This document shows, in pieces, positions 18,573 through 27,007 of a stretch of 64,000 nt of DNA. The notes beneath the pieces are model-generated. The model made no database searches. It saw only the letters and a list, made by a program, of their open reading frames with translations, and was not told the origin of the DNA. How positions within the stretch are numbered: position 1 is the stretch's first letter; the number at the start of each line of letters is the position of its first letter. The translations under genes were made by a program, and so were the position numbers. The stretch is from NCBI GenBank assembly GCA_002478265.1, contig DLNC01000027.1:1-64000 (forward strand). The letters run 5' to 3'. The DNA comes from Syntrophaceae bacterium UBA7520. GTDB taxonomy: Bacteria > Desulfobacterota > Syntrophia > Syntrophales > Smithellaceae.

Positions 18573-19772
18573 ATGGCATTAATCAGCAAGGCCCTGATGA
18601 GCCCAGCGATCAAAGCCGCGTATGACCGTGTCGCTTCCGGCGGCAGGTTATATATCGCCTCTCTCATTTTTTTTGGCGTGTTGCTGCTTGTCGGCCTCGC
18701 GGCGGGCGTCAACGCTTTGTTCATTACCGGCACCCGCCATGTCTATGCCACCTACCGTGAAATTCCCGTAGCGCTGCTTATCTCCACATATGTTTTCTTT
18801 GTTGTCGCCTCGACTGGAATTTGTCTGGTCTCTTCCCTGGGGCATGTTTTCGGGGTGAAAAATTTCGTTCCTCTGGCAAAACGCAGTGTTTACCTGGCGA
18901 TTGTCACGATCCTGGCCGGATTTCTGGTTATCGGACTGGAAATCGAACATCCTTTCCGCATGGCGCTATACAATATTATTTCTCCCAATTTCAGTTCCAA
19001 TATCTGGTGGATGGGCACGCTGTACAGTTTCGCCGTTGTTTTTCTCACGGTTGAATTTATTTTTCTTTTAACCGAAGGCAGGCATCGGCAGGCGGTTATT
19101 GCCGGTTTTCTGGGAGTGGTTACGGAAGTTGCCGCCAACAGCAACCTGGGCGGCGTTTTTGCCATGATGCACGGCCGCCCCTTCTGGTATGGCTCCTACT
19201 TCCCCGTATATTTCATTTTGTCCGCGCTGATTACGGGATGCGCTTTTATTATCTTTTTTGTTTTTCTGGCCCAGAAAATTCACCAAAAGCCCATGGATAG
19301 CGCCACCGCCAGAGCGCTGGAATCCGTGGCCAGGCTGGCCATGCTTTTACTGGCCGTGATGACGGTTTTTACCGTATGGAAAATATTGACCACCTCGGTA
19401 GGCAGCCCCTCTGCGGCTACGGCCATGAACGCGCTTTTGATCGGTCCTTACGCTTTCAATTTTTGGGTTCTGGAAATTTCGGGGGGGATCATCATTCCTT
19501 TTATTTTATTTCTCGTAGCGAAGGGAAAGAACATGGTCATGATGTTTGTCGCTTCGACCATCATGATTTTCAGCATTTTTTTCATGCGCCTCGATATGGT
19601 TGTGGTGGGACAAATCGTGCCGCTTTATTGGGATCTGGGCGTGGTAGAAGCTTCAGAATTGCATAGATATATGCCGAGTATCTCTGAAATCCTGGTGGTG
19701 TTGGGCGGCATCGGTTTTTGCGCGCTGGCGTTTCTGTTGGGAGAAAAGGTATTTGACGGATTCAAAAAATGA
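18573..19772 (+). CDS. NrfD/PsrC-type integral membrane quinol-oxidoreductase subunit
   Basis: A 399-residue polytopic protein with about ten predicted spans, of the NrfD/PsrC/HybB family that exchanges electrons with the quinone pool. Recognisable pieces are GLEIEHPFRMALYNI near residue 128 and SNIWWMG near residue 143. It starts with AAGAGG upstream of ATG and overlaps the ferredoxin gene by four bases. With the Tat ferredoxin and the multihaem cytochrome it would form a membrane module linking menaquinone to periplasmic haems, as in Nrf, Qrc or Ext-type complexes. The direction of electron flow is not shown. Confidence 0.88.
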   Translation: MALISKALMSPAIKAAYDRVASGGRLYIASLIFFGVLLLVGLAAGVNALFITGTRHVYATYREIPVALLISTYVFFVVASTGICLVSSLGHVFGVKNFVPLAKRSVYLAIVTILAGFLVIGLEIEHPFRMALYNIISPNFSSNIWWMGTLYSFAVVFLTVEFIFLLTEGRHRQAVIAGFLGVVTEVAANSNLGGVFAMMHGRPFWYGSYFPVYFILSALITGCAFIIFFVFLAQKIHQKPMDSATARALESVARLAMLLLAVMTVFTVWKILTTSVGSPSAATAMNALLIGPYAFNFWVLEISGGIIIPFILFLVAKGKNMVMMFVASTIMIFSIFFMRLDMVVVGQIVPLYWDLGVVEASELHRYMPSISEILVVLGGIGFCALAFLLGEKVFDGFKK

Positions 19773-20521
19773 AAGATATTTTTGACCGCGGCGAAAATAG
19801 GAAAAAAGACTTTTCCGAAGTTCCTTCCGACCGGGAAAGAAGGGAATTTCTGAAAATGGGCTTGGTTGTCACCGGCGTTTTGGCTGGAGGCGGCATCTTG
19901 TCGCTGGTTTCTAACGTAAAAAAAGCGTATTCACTGGACGCTTACCGCGATGAATATCCCTATAAACCCCATTACGCCATGGTGCTCAGACAGGATCGCT
20001 GTATTGACTGTGGCCGCTGTATGGAAGCCTGTGTGAAGACCAACAGCGTGCCGGACTATGGCTGGCGGACAATGATTCTCAAAAGGAAAAATCCCCGATC
20101 CGTTGACCAGATTATGGAATTCATTCCTATCTTATGCAACCAGTGCAATAACCCGCCCTGCGTGCGTACCTGTCCGACGCGCGCGACTTACAAAGATAAG
20201 ATTCACGGCATCGTGATGATGGATAACAAGAAATGCATCGGCTGCAAATCGTGCATGATGGCTTGTCCCTATAACGCGCGCTATTACAATGAAACAAGAA
20301 AAGCGATTGATAAATGTGATTTCTGTTTTGAGACGAAGCTTTCGCAGGGAATGAACAATGTCGCCTGCGCCGAGGCTTGCCCGGCCGATGTGCGCGTGTT
20401 CGGGGATTTGTCCGATCCGGAAAGCCGTGTCTTTCGGATGGTTCATCAACTGCAAAAACCCGTGTGGGTTTTGCGGCCGGAATTAAACGCGAAACCGAAT
20501 ATTTTTTATACGAAGGGCTGA
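19769..20521 (+). CDS. Tat-exported four-cluster ferredoxin subunit (PsrB/NrfC-like)
   Basis: A 250-residue iron-sulfur protein. The N-terminus has a Tat motif R-R-E-F-L-K at about 25-30 and a hydrophobic core (GLVVTGVLAGGGI). Four [4Fe-4S] sites can be assigned from CIDCGRCMEAC, CNQCNNPPCVRTC, CIGCKSCMMAC, and CDFC with CAEAC. This is the electron-wire subunit next to NrfD-type proteins, placed in the periplasm. It is translationally coupled to the NrfD gene, and the cytochrome gene follows after nine bases. Confidence 0.93.
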   Translation: MKDIFDRGENRKKDFSEVPSDRERREFLKMGLVVTGVLAGGGILSLVSNVKKAYSLDAYRDEYPYKPHYAMVLRQDRCIDCGRCMEACVKTNSVPDYGWRTMILKRKNPRSVDQIMEFIPILCNQCNNPPCVRTCPTRATYKDKIHGIVMMDNKKCIGCKSCMMACPYNARYYNETRKAIDKCDFCFETKLSQGMNNVACAEACPADVRVFGDLSDPESRVFRMVHQLQKPVWVLRPELNAKPNIFYTKG

Positions 20522-20530
20522 TAAATTTAC

Positions 20531-22348
20531 ATGAAGAAAAGTCGCGCCTTAATCATCGTTTTGCTGGCCTTTTTCTGCGTCGGTAACATCAGCGTCTCCG
20601 GCAAAGGATCTTTTTCGGACGGCGGCGGGATTTTGTACACGCAGCCGGTCAAATCAGTCATCTTCCGCCATCAGTATCACGTGGATGTCAAGAAAATAAG
20701 CTGTGAAAAATGCCACAGCGGCCTGTTTGAAATGGACGCGCTCAGCGCGCAAGAGAAAAAAGATTTTATCATGGAATCCTTCTATCGCGGCAGATACTGC
20801 GGGGCGTGCCACAACGGCAAAGACGCTTTTGCCGCCGATACCCAGTGCGCCCGCTGCCATATACGCATCAGCGAAGATGAAGTGGGGCACGTGAAAGGCA
20901 GGCCCAGGCCTTATAAAACCCCTGTTTACAACACCGCTAAAGTTTTCGGCAAAGATGATATGCGGGTTTTGTTTAAGCACGAAAACCATACACCGCCGCT
21001 CAATTGCCGCGAATGCCATCTGAAATATTTTCAGATCAAACAGGGGGCGAATGTTATTGGCGTTGCCGATCATGAGCCGGGAAAGTTCTGTTTCGGTTGC
21101 CATGACGGAAGAAAAACCTTTTCCTGGTACAACTGCAATACCTGCCATAAGAATTGGAAAGAGATCGCTCAGGTGGGCACGCTGCGGCCCGGGGTGGGCA
21201 GGGGTACTTGCTATGAATGTCATTCTAACGAAAGTAAAATGAAGGAGCTGGTCAAGCCGCCGGAAATGCACGGCGAGGCCGAGGGGTGAGCAGGCGCTCC
21301 TCCCCCGGTCCGGGCGGAAGAATATTACAAAGGTTATCTGGTCAATCCGGCGAATCTGCGCGCCGATTTTCATTTATCGATGGAATGTGTTTTCTGCCAT
21401 CGTGGAGATGACCAGGCGGACACAAAAGAGAAAGCTCACGCCGGCCGCCTGGCAAGACCGTCCGATGAATTGAAAACCTGCGCCATCTGCCACAAAAAGA
21501 CCACCGCGAATTATTCCAAGTCCCTGCACTACACGGCGCTGGGCCTGCGTGAAGGCGTGAAACCCAGGTTTTCCCTCGAGGAGCTCAAGACATTCGATGA
21601 AAAGGTCTTTGAAAAATCATGCCGCACCTGCCATGCCTCCTGTGGCAGCTGTCATGTGAAATCTCCGCCGGTGGGCGGCATTACCACCGGGCTTTTGCAG
21701 GGGCATAAATTTGTGAAAAAAAATGAAGGAAGAACCTGCGCCTCCTGCCACGGCGGACGCGTTTATCCGGAATTCACCGGCGAATACGGCGGTTCTCCTG
21801 ATGTTCATTACCAGAAAGGCATGATGTGCGTGGATTGCCACACAAAGCGGGAAATGCACGGCGACGGCACCCTGTATAAGTCAAAGCAGGAAGTTAAAGA
21901 TCGGCCCAGGTGCCAGTCCTGCCACACGGATCAAAAATTCCAACTGGCGCACGAAGTGCACAAGGAGAAAGTCAGCTGTCAGGCCTGTCACGCTTCGGGA
22001 GAATACCGGAATTGTTACAGTTGTCACACAGCCACCGGCGCGACCTCCAAGCCCGGATTCATTTTGGGGCTGAATCCGCGCGATCGCAAGACCTTAACAA
22101 CGCTTAGGCTCGTTCCTACCATAAGAACTACTTTTCTTGATGCGGGAATAAAAATGGAGAATTTTGATGCGTTGCCTAACTACTGGAATTCGCCAGTTCA
22201 TAATATACGGAAGCGCACGGAGCGGACGCGCTCCTGCGATTCCTGTCATATCGCGAAGGCAGGCTTTCTGACGCGCGAGACCCTTTTGCCTGAGGGCTCG
22301 AAAGCGAATGAAGCGTTAATTTATAACTTTAAACAAATGACCAAGTAA
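20531..22348 (+). CDS. 17-haem c-type cytochrome with in-frame UGA (Sec253), ExtKL-like
   Basis: Read as a selenoprotein this is 605 residues. A signal peptide (KKSRALIIVLLAFFCVG) is followed by seven CxxCH sites before the TGA at 21287-21289, and ten more after it in the same frame, ending at 22348. The downstream part has no signal peptide, no ribosome site before its first ATG (21380), and would not be exported alone, so two separate genes are unlikely. The 30 codons between the TGA and that ATG read as ordinary protein (VRAEEYYKGYL, NPANLRADFHLS). A bSECIS-like hairpin starts 8 bases after the UGA, with its loop 17 bases after it. As I recall, an ExtKL family of multihaem '(seleno)proteins' exists in the Geobacter selenite/tellurite cluster; this gene fits that idea, but I could not compare sequences. 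A sequencing error is the main alternative. Confidence 0.82.
21298..21321 (+). promoter_or_regulatory. bSECIS-like hairpin after UGA codon 253
   Basis: CCC 21304-21306 pairs with GGG 21312-21314 around loop GGUCC. Below a bulged C315 the stem continues with C303-G316, C302-G317, U301-A318, then C299-G320 and U298-A321 past one mismatch. The loop begins 17 bases after the UGA and carries G-G-U, similar to the loop of the E. coli fdhF element. Folded by eye. Confidence 0.6.
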
Positions 22349-22364
22349 TTGGAGGAGAAAGAGT

Positions 22365-23255
22365 ATGAAAAAAATAAGAATTTTGAAAGCGGTATTGATA
22401 GCTATCGCGCTGTTGCTGCCGCTGAGCGCCTTGGCCAGAGGCATCGATCCTATTGTATCCACGGACTGGCTGCAGAAAAATCTCAAAAAAGGAAACCTGG
22501 TGATTGTGGATCTGCGCAAGGTTGAGGATTATCAGGCCGGTCATATCCCCGGCTCCGTGAACGTTTTTTACGGTTCCTGGGCCATCAAAAAGGGCGATCT
22601 GCTCAATGAGCTGCCCCTGGTGGAAGATCTGGCGGATGTCATCGGCGGCGCGGGCATTGATAAAAATACGCTGGTCGTGCTGGTCGGCAAAACGGAAAAA
22701 ATTCCCGAGCAGTTTGACATGACGCGGGTTGCCTGGACGCTGAAATACATGGGCGTGCCCAACGTGGCGATTCTCAGCGGTGGCATTACCCAGTGGGTTA
22801 AAGAAGGCAAACCGGTTTCCTCGGAAGCGGTGAGACCGAAAGCCAAACCTTTCAAGGCGACAGTCAATCAGAATCTGTTCATCGACAAGGCCGCTTTAGC
22901 GGGAAAAATCGGCACGGCCATCATTGTGGATACGCGCGCGCCGGCCTTCTATGAAGGAAAGGAAAAACTGGAATTCGTGCCCAAAACCGGGCGCATCAAG
23001 GGCGCGGTTAATCTGCCGGTAGGACAACTTTTCACGCCGGAAGGTCTGTATAAATCCAAGGCCGAACTAGCGGCACTGGCCGAAAAAGCGGTAGGTAAAG
23101 ATTTAGCCAAAGAGATAATTCTTTATTGCGATACCGGTAAAACCTGCACGGGCTGGGCGTTCATTATGACCGACATGCTCGGCTACAAAGACGTGAAAGT
23201 GTATGACGGCTCGTTCATGGAATGGGCGGCGGACGCCAGCGCGCCGGTGGAATAA
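22365..23255 (+). CDS. Exported tandem rhodanese, only second domain catalytic
   Basis: A 296-residue sulfurtransferase with a signal peptide (LKAVLIAIALLLPLSALA). Two rhodanese domains are visible. The first (VIVDLRKVEDYQAGHIPGS, about 45-150) lacks the active Cys: its loop reads V-L-V-G-K-T. The second (IIVDTRAPAFYEG onward) has YCDTGKTCTGWA with the catalytic Cys. The start has GGAGGAG upstream. It is the last gene of the CstR-like operon, before a strong terminator. In the periplasm it may load or remove sulfane sulfur or selenium for the cytochrome; that role is inference. Confidence 0.9.
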   Translation: MKKIRILKAVLIAIALLLPLSALARGIDPIVSTDWLQKNLKKGNLVIVDLRKVEDYQAGHIPGSVNVFYGSWAIKKGDLLNELPLVEDLADVIGGAGIDKNTLVVLVGKTEKIPEQFDMTRVAWTLKYMGVPNVAILSGGITQWVKEGKPVSSEAVRPKAKPFKATVNQNLFIDKAALAGKIGTAIIVDTRAPAFYEGKEKLEFVPKTGRIKGAVNLPVGQLFTPEGLYKSKAELAALAEKAVGKDLAKEIILYCDTGKTCTGWAFIMTDMLGYKDVKVYDGSFMEWAADASAPVE

Positions 23256-23285
23256 AAGCGCTATAAACGCCCCTTTATTATAATC

Positions 23286-23322
23286 AAAGCCCGATGGAAT
23301 CAGATTCCATCGGGCTTTTTTA
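23286..23322 (+). terminator. Rho-independent terminator of the cytochrome operon
   Basis: AAGCCCGATGGAAT pairs with ATTCCATCGGGCTT around a four-base loop, followed by a run of T. It ends the rhodanese operon and also separates it from the convergent radical SAM gene. Confidence 0.9.
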
Positions 23323-23327
23323 GGCAG

Positions 23328-24338
23328 TTAAAAAATGCCGTCCAAGACCGTGCCGCAATTGGCGCATTTGTTACCTTTTAAGTCTTTCTTCATTATTTTG
23401 AATCCGAAGCGCTCAATCAAAATATTTTTGCAGTTAAAGCAATAGGTGTTTTCTCCCTGATCGCCCGGCACATTACCGCTGTAGACGTATTTAAGACCCG
23501 CCTCCCTGCCAATTTCCACCGCCTTGTGCAGGGAAGAAATTGACGTGGGCGGCAAATCTCGCCTTTTGAATTGTGGGTGGAAACGGCTGACATGCCAGGG
23601 CGTTTCCCTGCCCAGTGCGACGATGAATTGGGCGATGTCCTGGAGTTCCTGTTCATCGTCGTTGAGCGTGGGAATCAACAGCGTGGTGATTTCCACCCAA
23701 ATGCCTTTTTCCTTCATCTTTTTCAAACTCTCCAGCACCGGCGCCAGTTTCGCCCCGCAGTGTTTTTTATAGAAGTCTTCACGGAATGATTTTAAATCAA
23801 CATTGGCGGCGGCTAAATAAGGGGAAATCATTTCGATGGCTTCCGTTGTCATAAATCCGTTAGTGACAAAGACGTTTTTTAAGCCGTTGACCGCGGCAAT
23901 TTTCGCGGTATCGATGGCCAGTTCAAAATAAATTGTCGGTTCGGTATATGTGTAGGCGATGGTTTTGCAGCCGCTGGCCGCCGCGTCTTTAACTATCGCT
24001 TGCGGGCTGACTTCATTTCCCGCGATCATGATAGAAGTGCTGGGCATCTGGGATATTTCATGGTTCTGACAGAATGAGCAGCGGAAGTTGCACCCAACTG
24101 TCGCGATGGAGTAAGAGAGAGAACCGGGCAGCACATGAAAAAAAGGTTTTTTTTCGATGGGATCGATATTTTCAGCGATGAGCGTTGCATACACAAGGGA
24201 ATACAGAAGCCCGTCTCTGTTTTCCCGCACGCCGCAAATGCCGCGACGGTTTGGGTTGATCGCGCAGCGATGCGCGCATAAATTGCAGCGGACGCGTTGG
24301 TCGTCAAGTTTATCATAAAGCAGTGCCTGGCGAATCAT
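23328..24338 (-). CDS. amrS: AmmeMemoRadiSam-system radical SAM enzyme (AmrS-like)
   Basis: A 336-residue radical SAM protein. N-terminal Cys pairs RCNLCAHRCAI and RRGICGVRENRDG precede the SAM cluster motif CNFRCSFCQNHEIS near residue 85, and a C-terminal zinc-like CFNC ... CANCGTV closes it. This is the architecture of AmrS, often annotated as a pyruvate formate-lyase activating enzyme homologue. The AmrA and AmrB partners are not adjacent. It overlaps the upstream methyltransferase gene by four bases. The reaction is not established. Confidence 0.88.
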   Translation of the reverse strand: MIRQALLYDKLDDQRVRCNLCAHRCAINPNRRGICGVRENRDGLLYSLVYATLIAENIDPIEKKPFFHVLPGSLSYSIATVGCNFRCSFCQNHEISQMPSTSIMIAGNEVSPQAIVKDAAASGCKTIAYTYTEPTIYFELAIDTAKIAAVNGLKNVFVTNGFMTTEAIEMISPYLAAANVDLKSFREDFYKKHCGAKLAPVLESLKKMKEKGIWVEITTLLIPTLNDDEQELQDIAQFIVALGRETPWHVSRFHPQFKRRDLPPTSISSLHKAVEIGREAGLKYVYSGNVPGDQGENTYCFNCKNILIERFGFKIMKKDLKGNKCANCGTVLDGIF

Positions 24339-25117
24339 TTTGGTGTCTCACGGAGCATGTCGGAAGCGGTGCCCGGAGCTGTCCGGCGTGCGTTGCCATT
24401 GATGCCAAACGTGTTCAATAAAGGATTTTGCGCAGTGCGATAAGTGTATTGGACAGGAAAGACGAGGCCGGTAAATGCGCCGAAAGGATTGTTTCTAAGC
24501 GGCAGCGCCTCTTCCAGTTCTTCAAAGAAACTGTAAACAAATTCCGGAAAATAAATGACGCTTCCCCAGGTTATCTCCGGAGCGCCAATAACGCGCCCGA
24601 CCATGCTTTTGATCTCAGCCAGGCGATAAAAATGAATATCCTTGGTAAGCGGAAACCCGAAAATTTCCTTTAGTTTTTGCTTTGTGCCCGCGAATGAAAA
24701 ATTATTTAAAAACCCGATAAAGACTCGTCCCCGGCATACGCGAATAGCTTCTCTGATCACCTGATTGGGATTGCGCGACGCCTCCAAAAAGGTGATTAAA
24801 GTGACAATATCGAATTCGTCGTCGGAAAAAGGCAAGTCTTCGGCCTGTCCCCAAACCAAATCGCCTTTTTCCGCCAGGTTGTTTCTGGCTATTTTCAGGG
24901 CTTCGGCTGAAGAATCTAATCCGGTCACCGAGCACCATTTATCTCTGAACAGGCGCAGATAATCACCCTTGCCGCAGCCGATATCAAGCACCCGCTCTCC
25001 GGCATGCGGCGCAACCAGTTCGAGAATCAATTCTGTTTGGCGATGAAAAAGAAACCGCTCAAAATCCGACTGCTGCTTATTGCTGGATAAATTAACTGCT
25101 TCCTGCGTAAAAGGCAT
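24335..25117 (-). CDS. Class I SAM-dependent methyltransferase
   Basis: About 260 residues. Motif I is VLDIGCGKGDYL near residue 45, motif II VTGLDSSAEAL, motif III GQAEDLPFSDDEFD, all of the Methyltransf_11 type. I choose ATG 25117, with AGGGGAG about 10 bases upstream; the longer frame starts in the moaA intergenic region. It is co-transcribed with the AmrS-like gene. A small-molecule substrate such as a quinone or corrinoid intermediate is possible but not shown. Confidence 0.85.
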   Translation of the reverse strand: MPFTQEAVNLSSNKQQSDFERFLFHRQTELILELVAPHAGERVLDIGCGKGDYLRLFRDKWCSVTGLDSSAEALKIARNNLAEKGDLVWGQAEDLPFSDDEFDIVTLITFLEASRNPNQVIREAIRVCRGRVFIGFLNNFSFAGTKQKLKEIFGFPLTKDIHFYRLAEIKSMVGRVIGAPEITWGSVIYFPEFVYSFFEELEEALPLRNNPFGAFTGLVFPVQYTYRTAQNPLLNTFGINGNARRTAPGTASDMLRETPK

Positions 25118-25219
25118 AAGTGATTCTCCCCTGGCATCAAGTGAACGAAAAATCACAAAAAGATGTTGTTTATATACCAAATTATGGACGTTTTTTAAAT
25201 GCCATATAATAGCAATTCT

Positions 25220-26212
25220 TCAGCCGCCGATGGCCGACATGTCACGCTGGCATTTTCTTAGATGGTCGACGGTGCATGCGATTTCATGTCCGTCCGATTT
25301 TAGTGATACCGCCTGGCGGATTAAAGATTCAAGCTCGGCATCGGAGCAATTTTCGCGTAGGCTGCTTTTTAAATCAACTTCATCGTCCCTCAACAGGCAG
25401 GAGCGAAGCTTTCCGTCGGCGGTCAGGCGCAGGCGGTTGCAGGTGGAGCAAAAATGCACGCTGACCGGGCTGATCAGCCCGATTTCTCCCGCGCCGCCCT
25501 CTAGTTTGAATATCTGGGCAGGCCCGTCAGTAGGCGCTTTCTTCCGCTCCGTTTTAATCAGTGTGAATTTTTCCGCAATTTTGTCCAGTAACTGATTTGC
25601 GGGCAGGTAATTTTCACTGTGCTTCGTATGGGCCTGACCTATCGGCATCAATTCGATAAAGCGTATTTGAAATGGTCTTTGATAGGCGAGCCGCGCAAAA
25701 TCCATGATCTCATTGTCATTGAATCCCCTGATGGCTACGGTATTAATTTTAATCGGAGAAAAACCGATTTTTTCCGCCCGCTTGATTCCGCGCAAGACGG
25801 CATCCAAATCGCCGCCACCGGTGATGCGGGCATATTTTTCTTTGTTTAGCGAATCAAGGCTGATGTTTATTCTCCTGATGCCCGCGCTGAATATATTCTG
25901 GGCAAAATCTTCCAGAAGAATGCCGTTAGTGGTAATGCTTATATCCTGCAACGCGGAAATCATTTTTAAAGAGGCGATAAATTCGAGAAAGCCGCGGCGC
26001 ACCAATGGTTCCCCACCCGTGACGCGCACTTTAATCAGCCCCATCCGGACGGCGACATTGACAATGCGAATAATTTCCTCATAGCGCAGGATATCATCAT
26101 GTCCCTTGAGCGAAATCCCGTCTTTCGGGCGGCAATAGGTGCAGTGAAGATTACAGCGGTCGGTAATGGAAACACGTAAATAATTGATTTCTCGTTTAAA
26201 GCTGTCGCGCAC
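25220..26212 (-). CDS. moaA: GTP 3',8-cyclase MoaA
   Basis: The first enzyme of molybdenum cofactor synthesis, about 330 residues from GTG 26212. The N-terminal cluster CNLHCTYC is at residues 20-27, RVTGGEPL follows near residue 75, the C-terminal second cluster is CSTCNRLRLTADGKLRSC, and the protein ends in the conserved Gly-Gly tail (SAIGG). The open frame to 26314 adds a non-homologous leader; GAGGAG lies about 13 bases before the GTG. Mo/W enzymes such as formate dehydrogenase, themselves often selenoproteins, are implied. Confidence 0.93.
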   Translation of the reverse strand: MRDSFKREINYLRVSITDRCNLHCTYCRPKDGISLKGHDDILRYEEIIRIVNVAVRMGLIKVRVTGGEPLVRRGFLEFIASLKMISALQDISITTNGILLEDFAQNIFSAGIRRINISLDSLNKEKYARITGGGDLDAVLRGIKRAEKIGFSPIKINTVAIRGFNDNEIMDFARLAYQRPFQIRFIELMPIGQAHTKHSENYLPANQLLDKIAEKFTLIKTERKKAPTDGPAQIFKLEGGAGEIGLISPVSVHFCSTCNRLRLTADGKLRSCLLRDDEVDLKSSLRENCSDAELESLIRQAVSLKSDGHEIACTVDHLRKCQRDMSAIGG

Positions 26213-26489
26213 GTGAATATTAAAACTCCTCAGCAGACATATGTCTGAAATAGCATAATTGATAAAACAATACAACTTTCCCGTGCGCTGGAAAATTAAT
26301 CTGTTTCTTGCCATAAAAAGCGGCTAGAAAATTTCGAAGTATTTCATCATAGGTAAACGCGCATATTTCAGATATTTGCTTACAGCGAATGTTCTTGACA
26401 CGATGGACGTTCTTTATTAAACGAAAAAGAATAAATTCAGGCGCGAATAAATATTTTTCGCATCATCCAGAAAACACCCCGGGGTTAAA

Positions 26490-26966
26490 ATGCAAAAGAT
26501 ACCCATTACCAAAGAGGGCTTTGCGAAGCTAAAAAAAGAGTTGGAAACTTTGAAGAACGTTTCCATTCCCGAAAACATACGCGATATTGAAGTGGCGCGC
26601 GCGCACGGAGATCTTTCCGAAAACGCCGAATACACGGCGGCGAAAGAAAGGCAATCTTACCTGCACGGTAAACTACAGGAATTGGAAAACAATCTGGCGA
26701 TGTCCAACGTCATCAGCCTGCAAAATTTGACCACAGATAAGGTTGTTTTCGGCTGTTTTGTTACCATTGCCGACAGCGACACGGGCGATGAAATACGCTA
26801 TCAGCTGGTCGGGCCGCTGGAATCGGATATCGCAGAAAATAAAATATCCGTGACCTCACCCATCGGCAAAGCGCTGATCGGTAAAGTTGTCGGCGACGAA
26901 ATCAAGGTGAAAACGCCGGGTGGTGACCGCAGTTTTGAAGTTATGGATATAGCGGCGCAGGAATAG
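26490..26966 (+). CDS. greA: Transcript cleavage factor GreA
   Basis: A 158-residue factor that rescues backtracked RNA polymerase. The N-terminal coiled coil has ARAHGDLSENAEY, whose Asp and Glu hold the catalytic metal, and the C-terminal FKBP-like domain has the SPIGKALIGK segment. It stands alone between moaA and the convergent acyl-CoA synthetase. A TTGACA at 26395-26400 lies upstream but no good -10 is spaced from it. Confidence 0.97.
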   Translation: MQKIPITKEGFAKLKKELETLKNVSIPENIRDIEVARAHGDLSENAEYTAAKERQSYLHGKLQELENNLAMSNVISLQNLTTDKVVFGCFVTIADSDTGDEIRYQLVGPLESDIAENKISVTSPIGKALIGKVVGDEIKVKTPGGDRSFEVMDIAAQE

Positions 26967-27007
26967 TAAAAATTCCGCACTTTTTAGCTCACCAGAGGGA
27001 ATATCTT

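Noticed and set aside
21380..22348. Separate cytochrome gene starting at ATG 21380
   Set aside because: No ribosome site and no signal peptide; the frame is open back to the UGA and continuous with the exported first half.
26213..26314. Long N-terminal extension of moaA
   Set aside because: MoaA proteins begin close to the DSFKREINYLR segment; the extension has no recognisable function.
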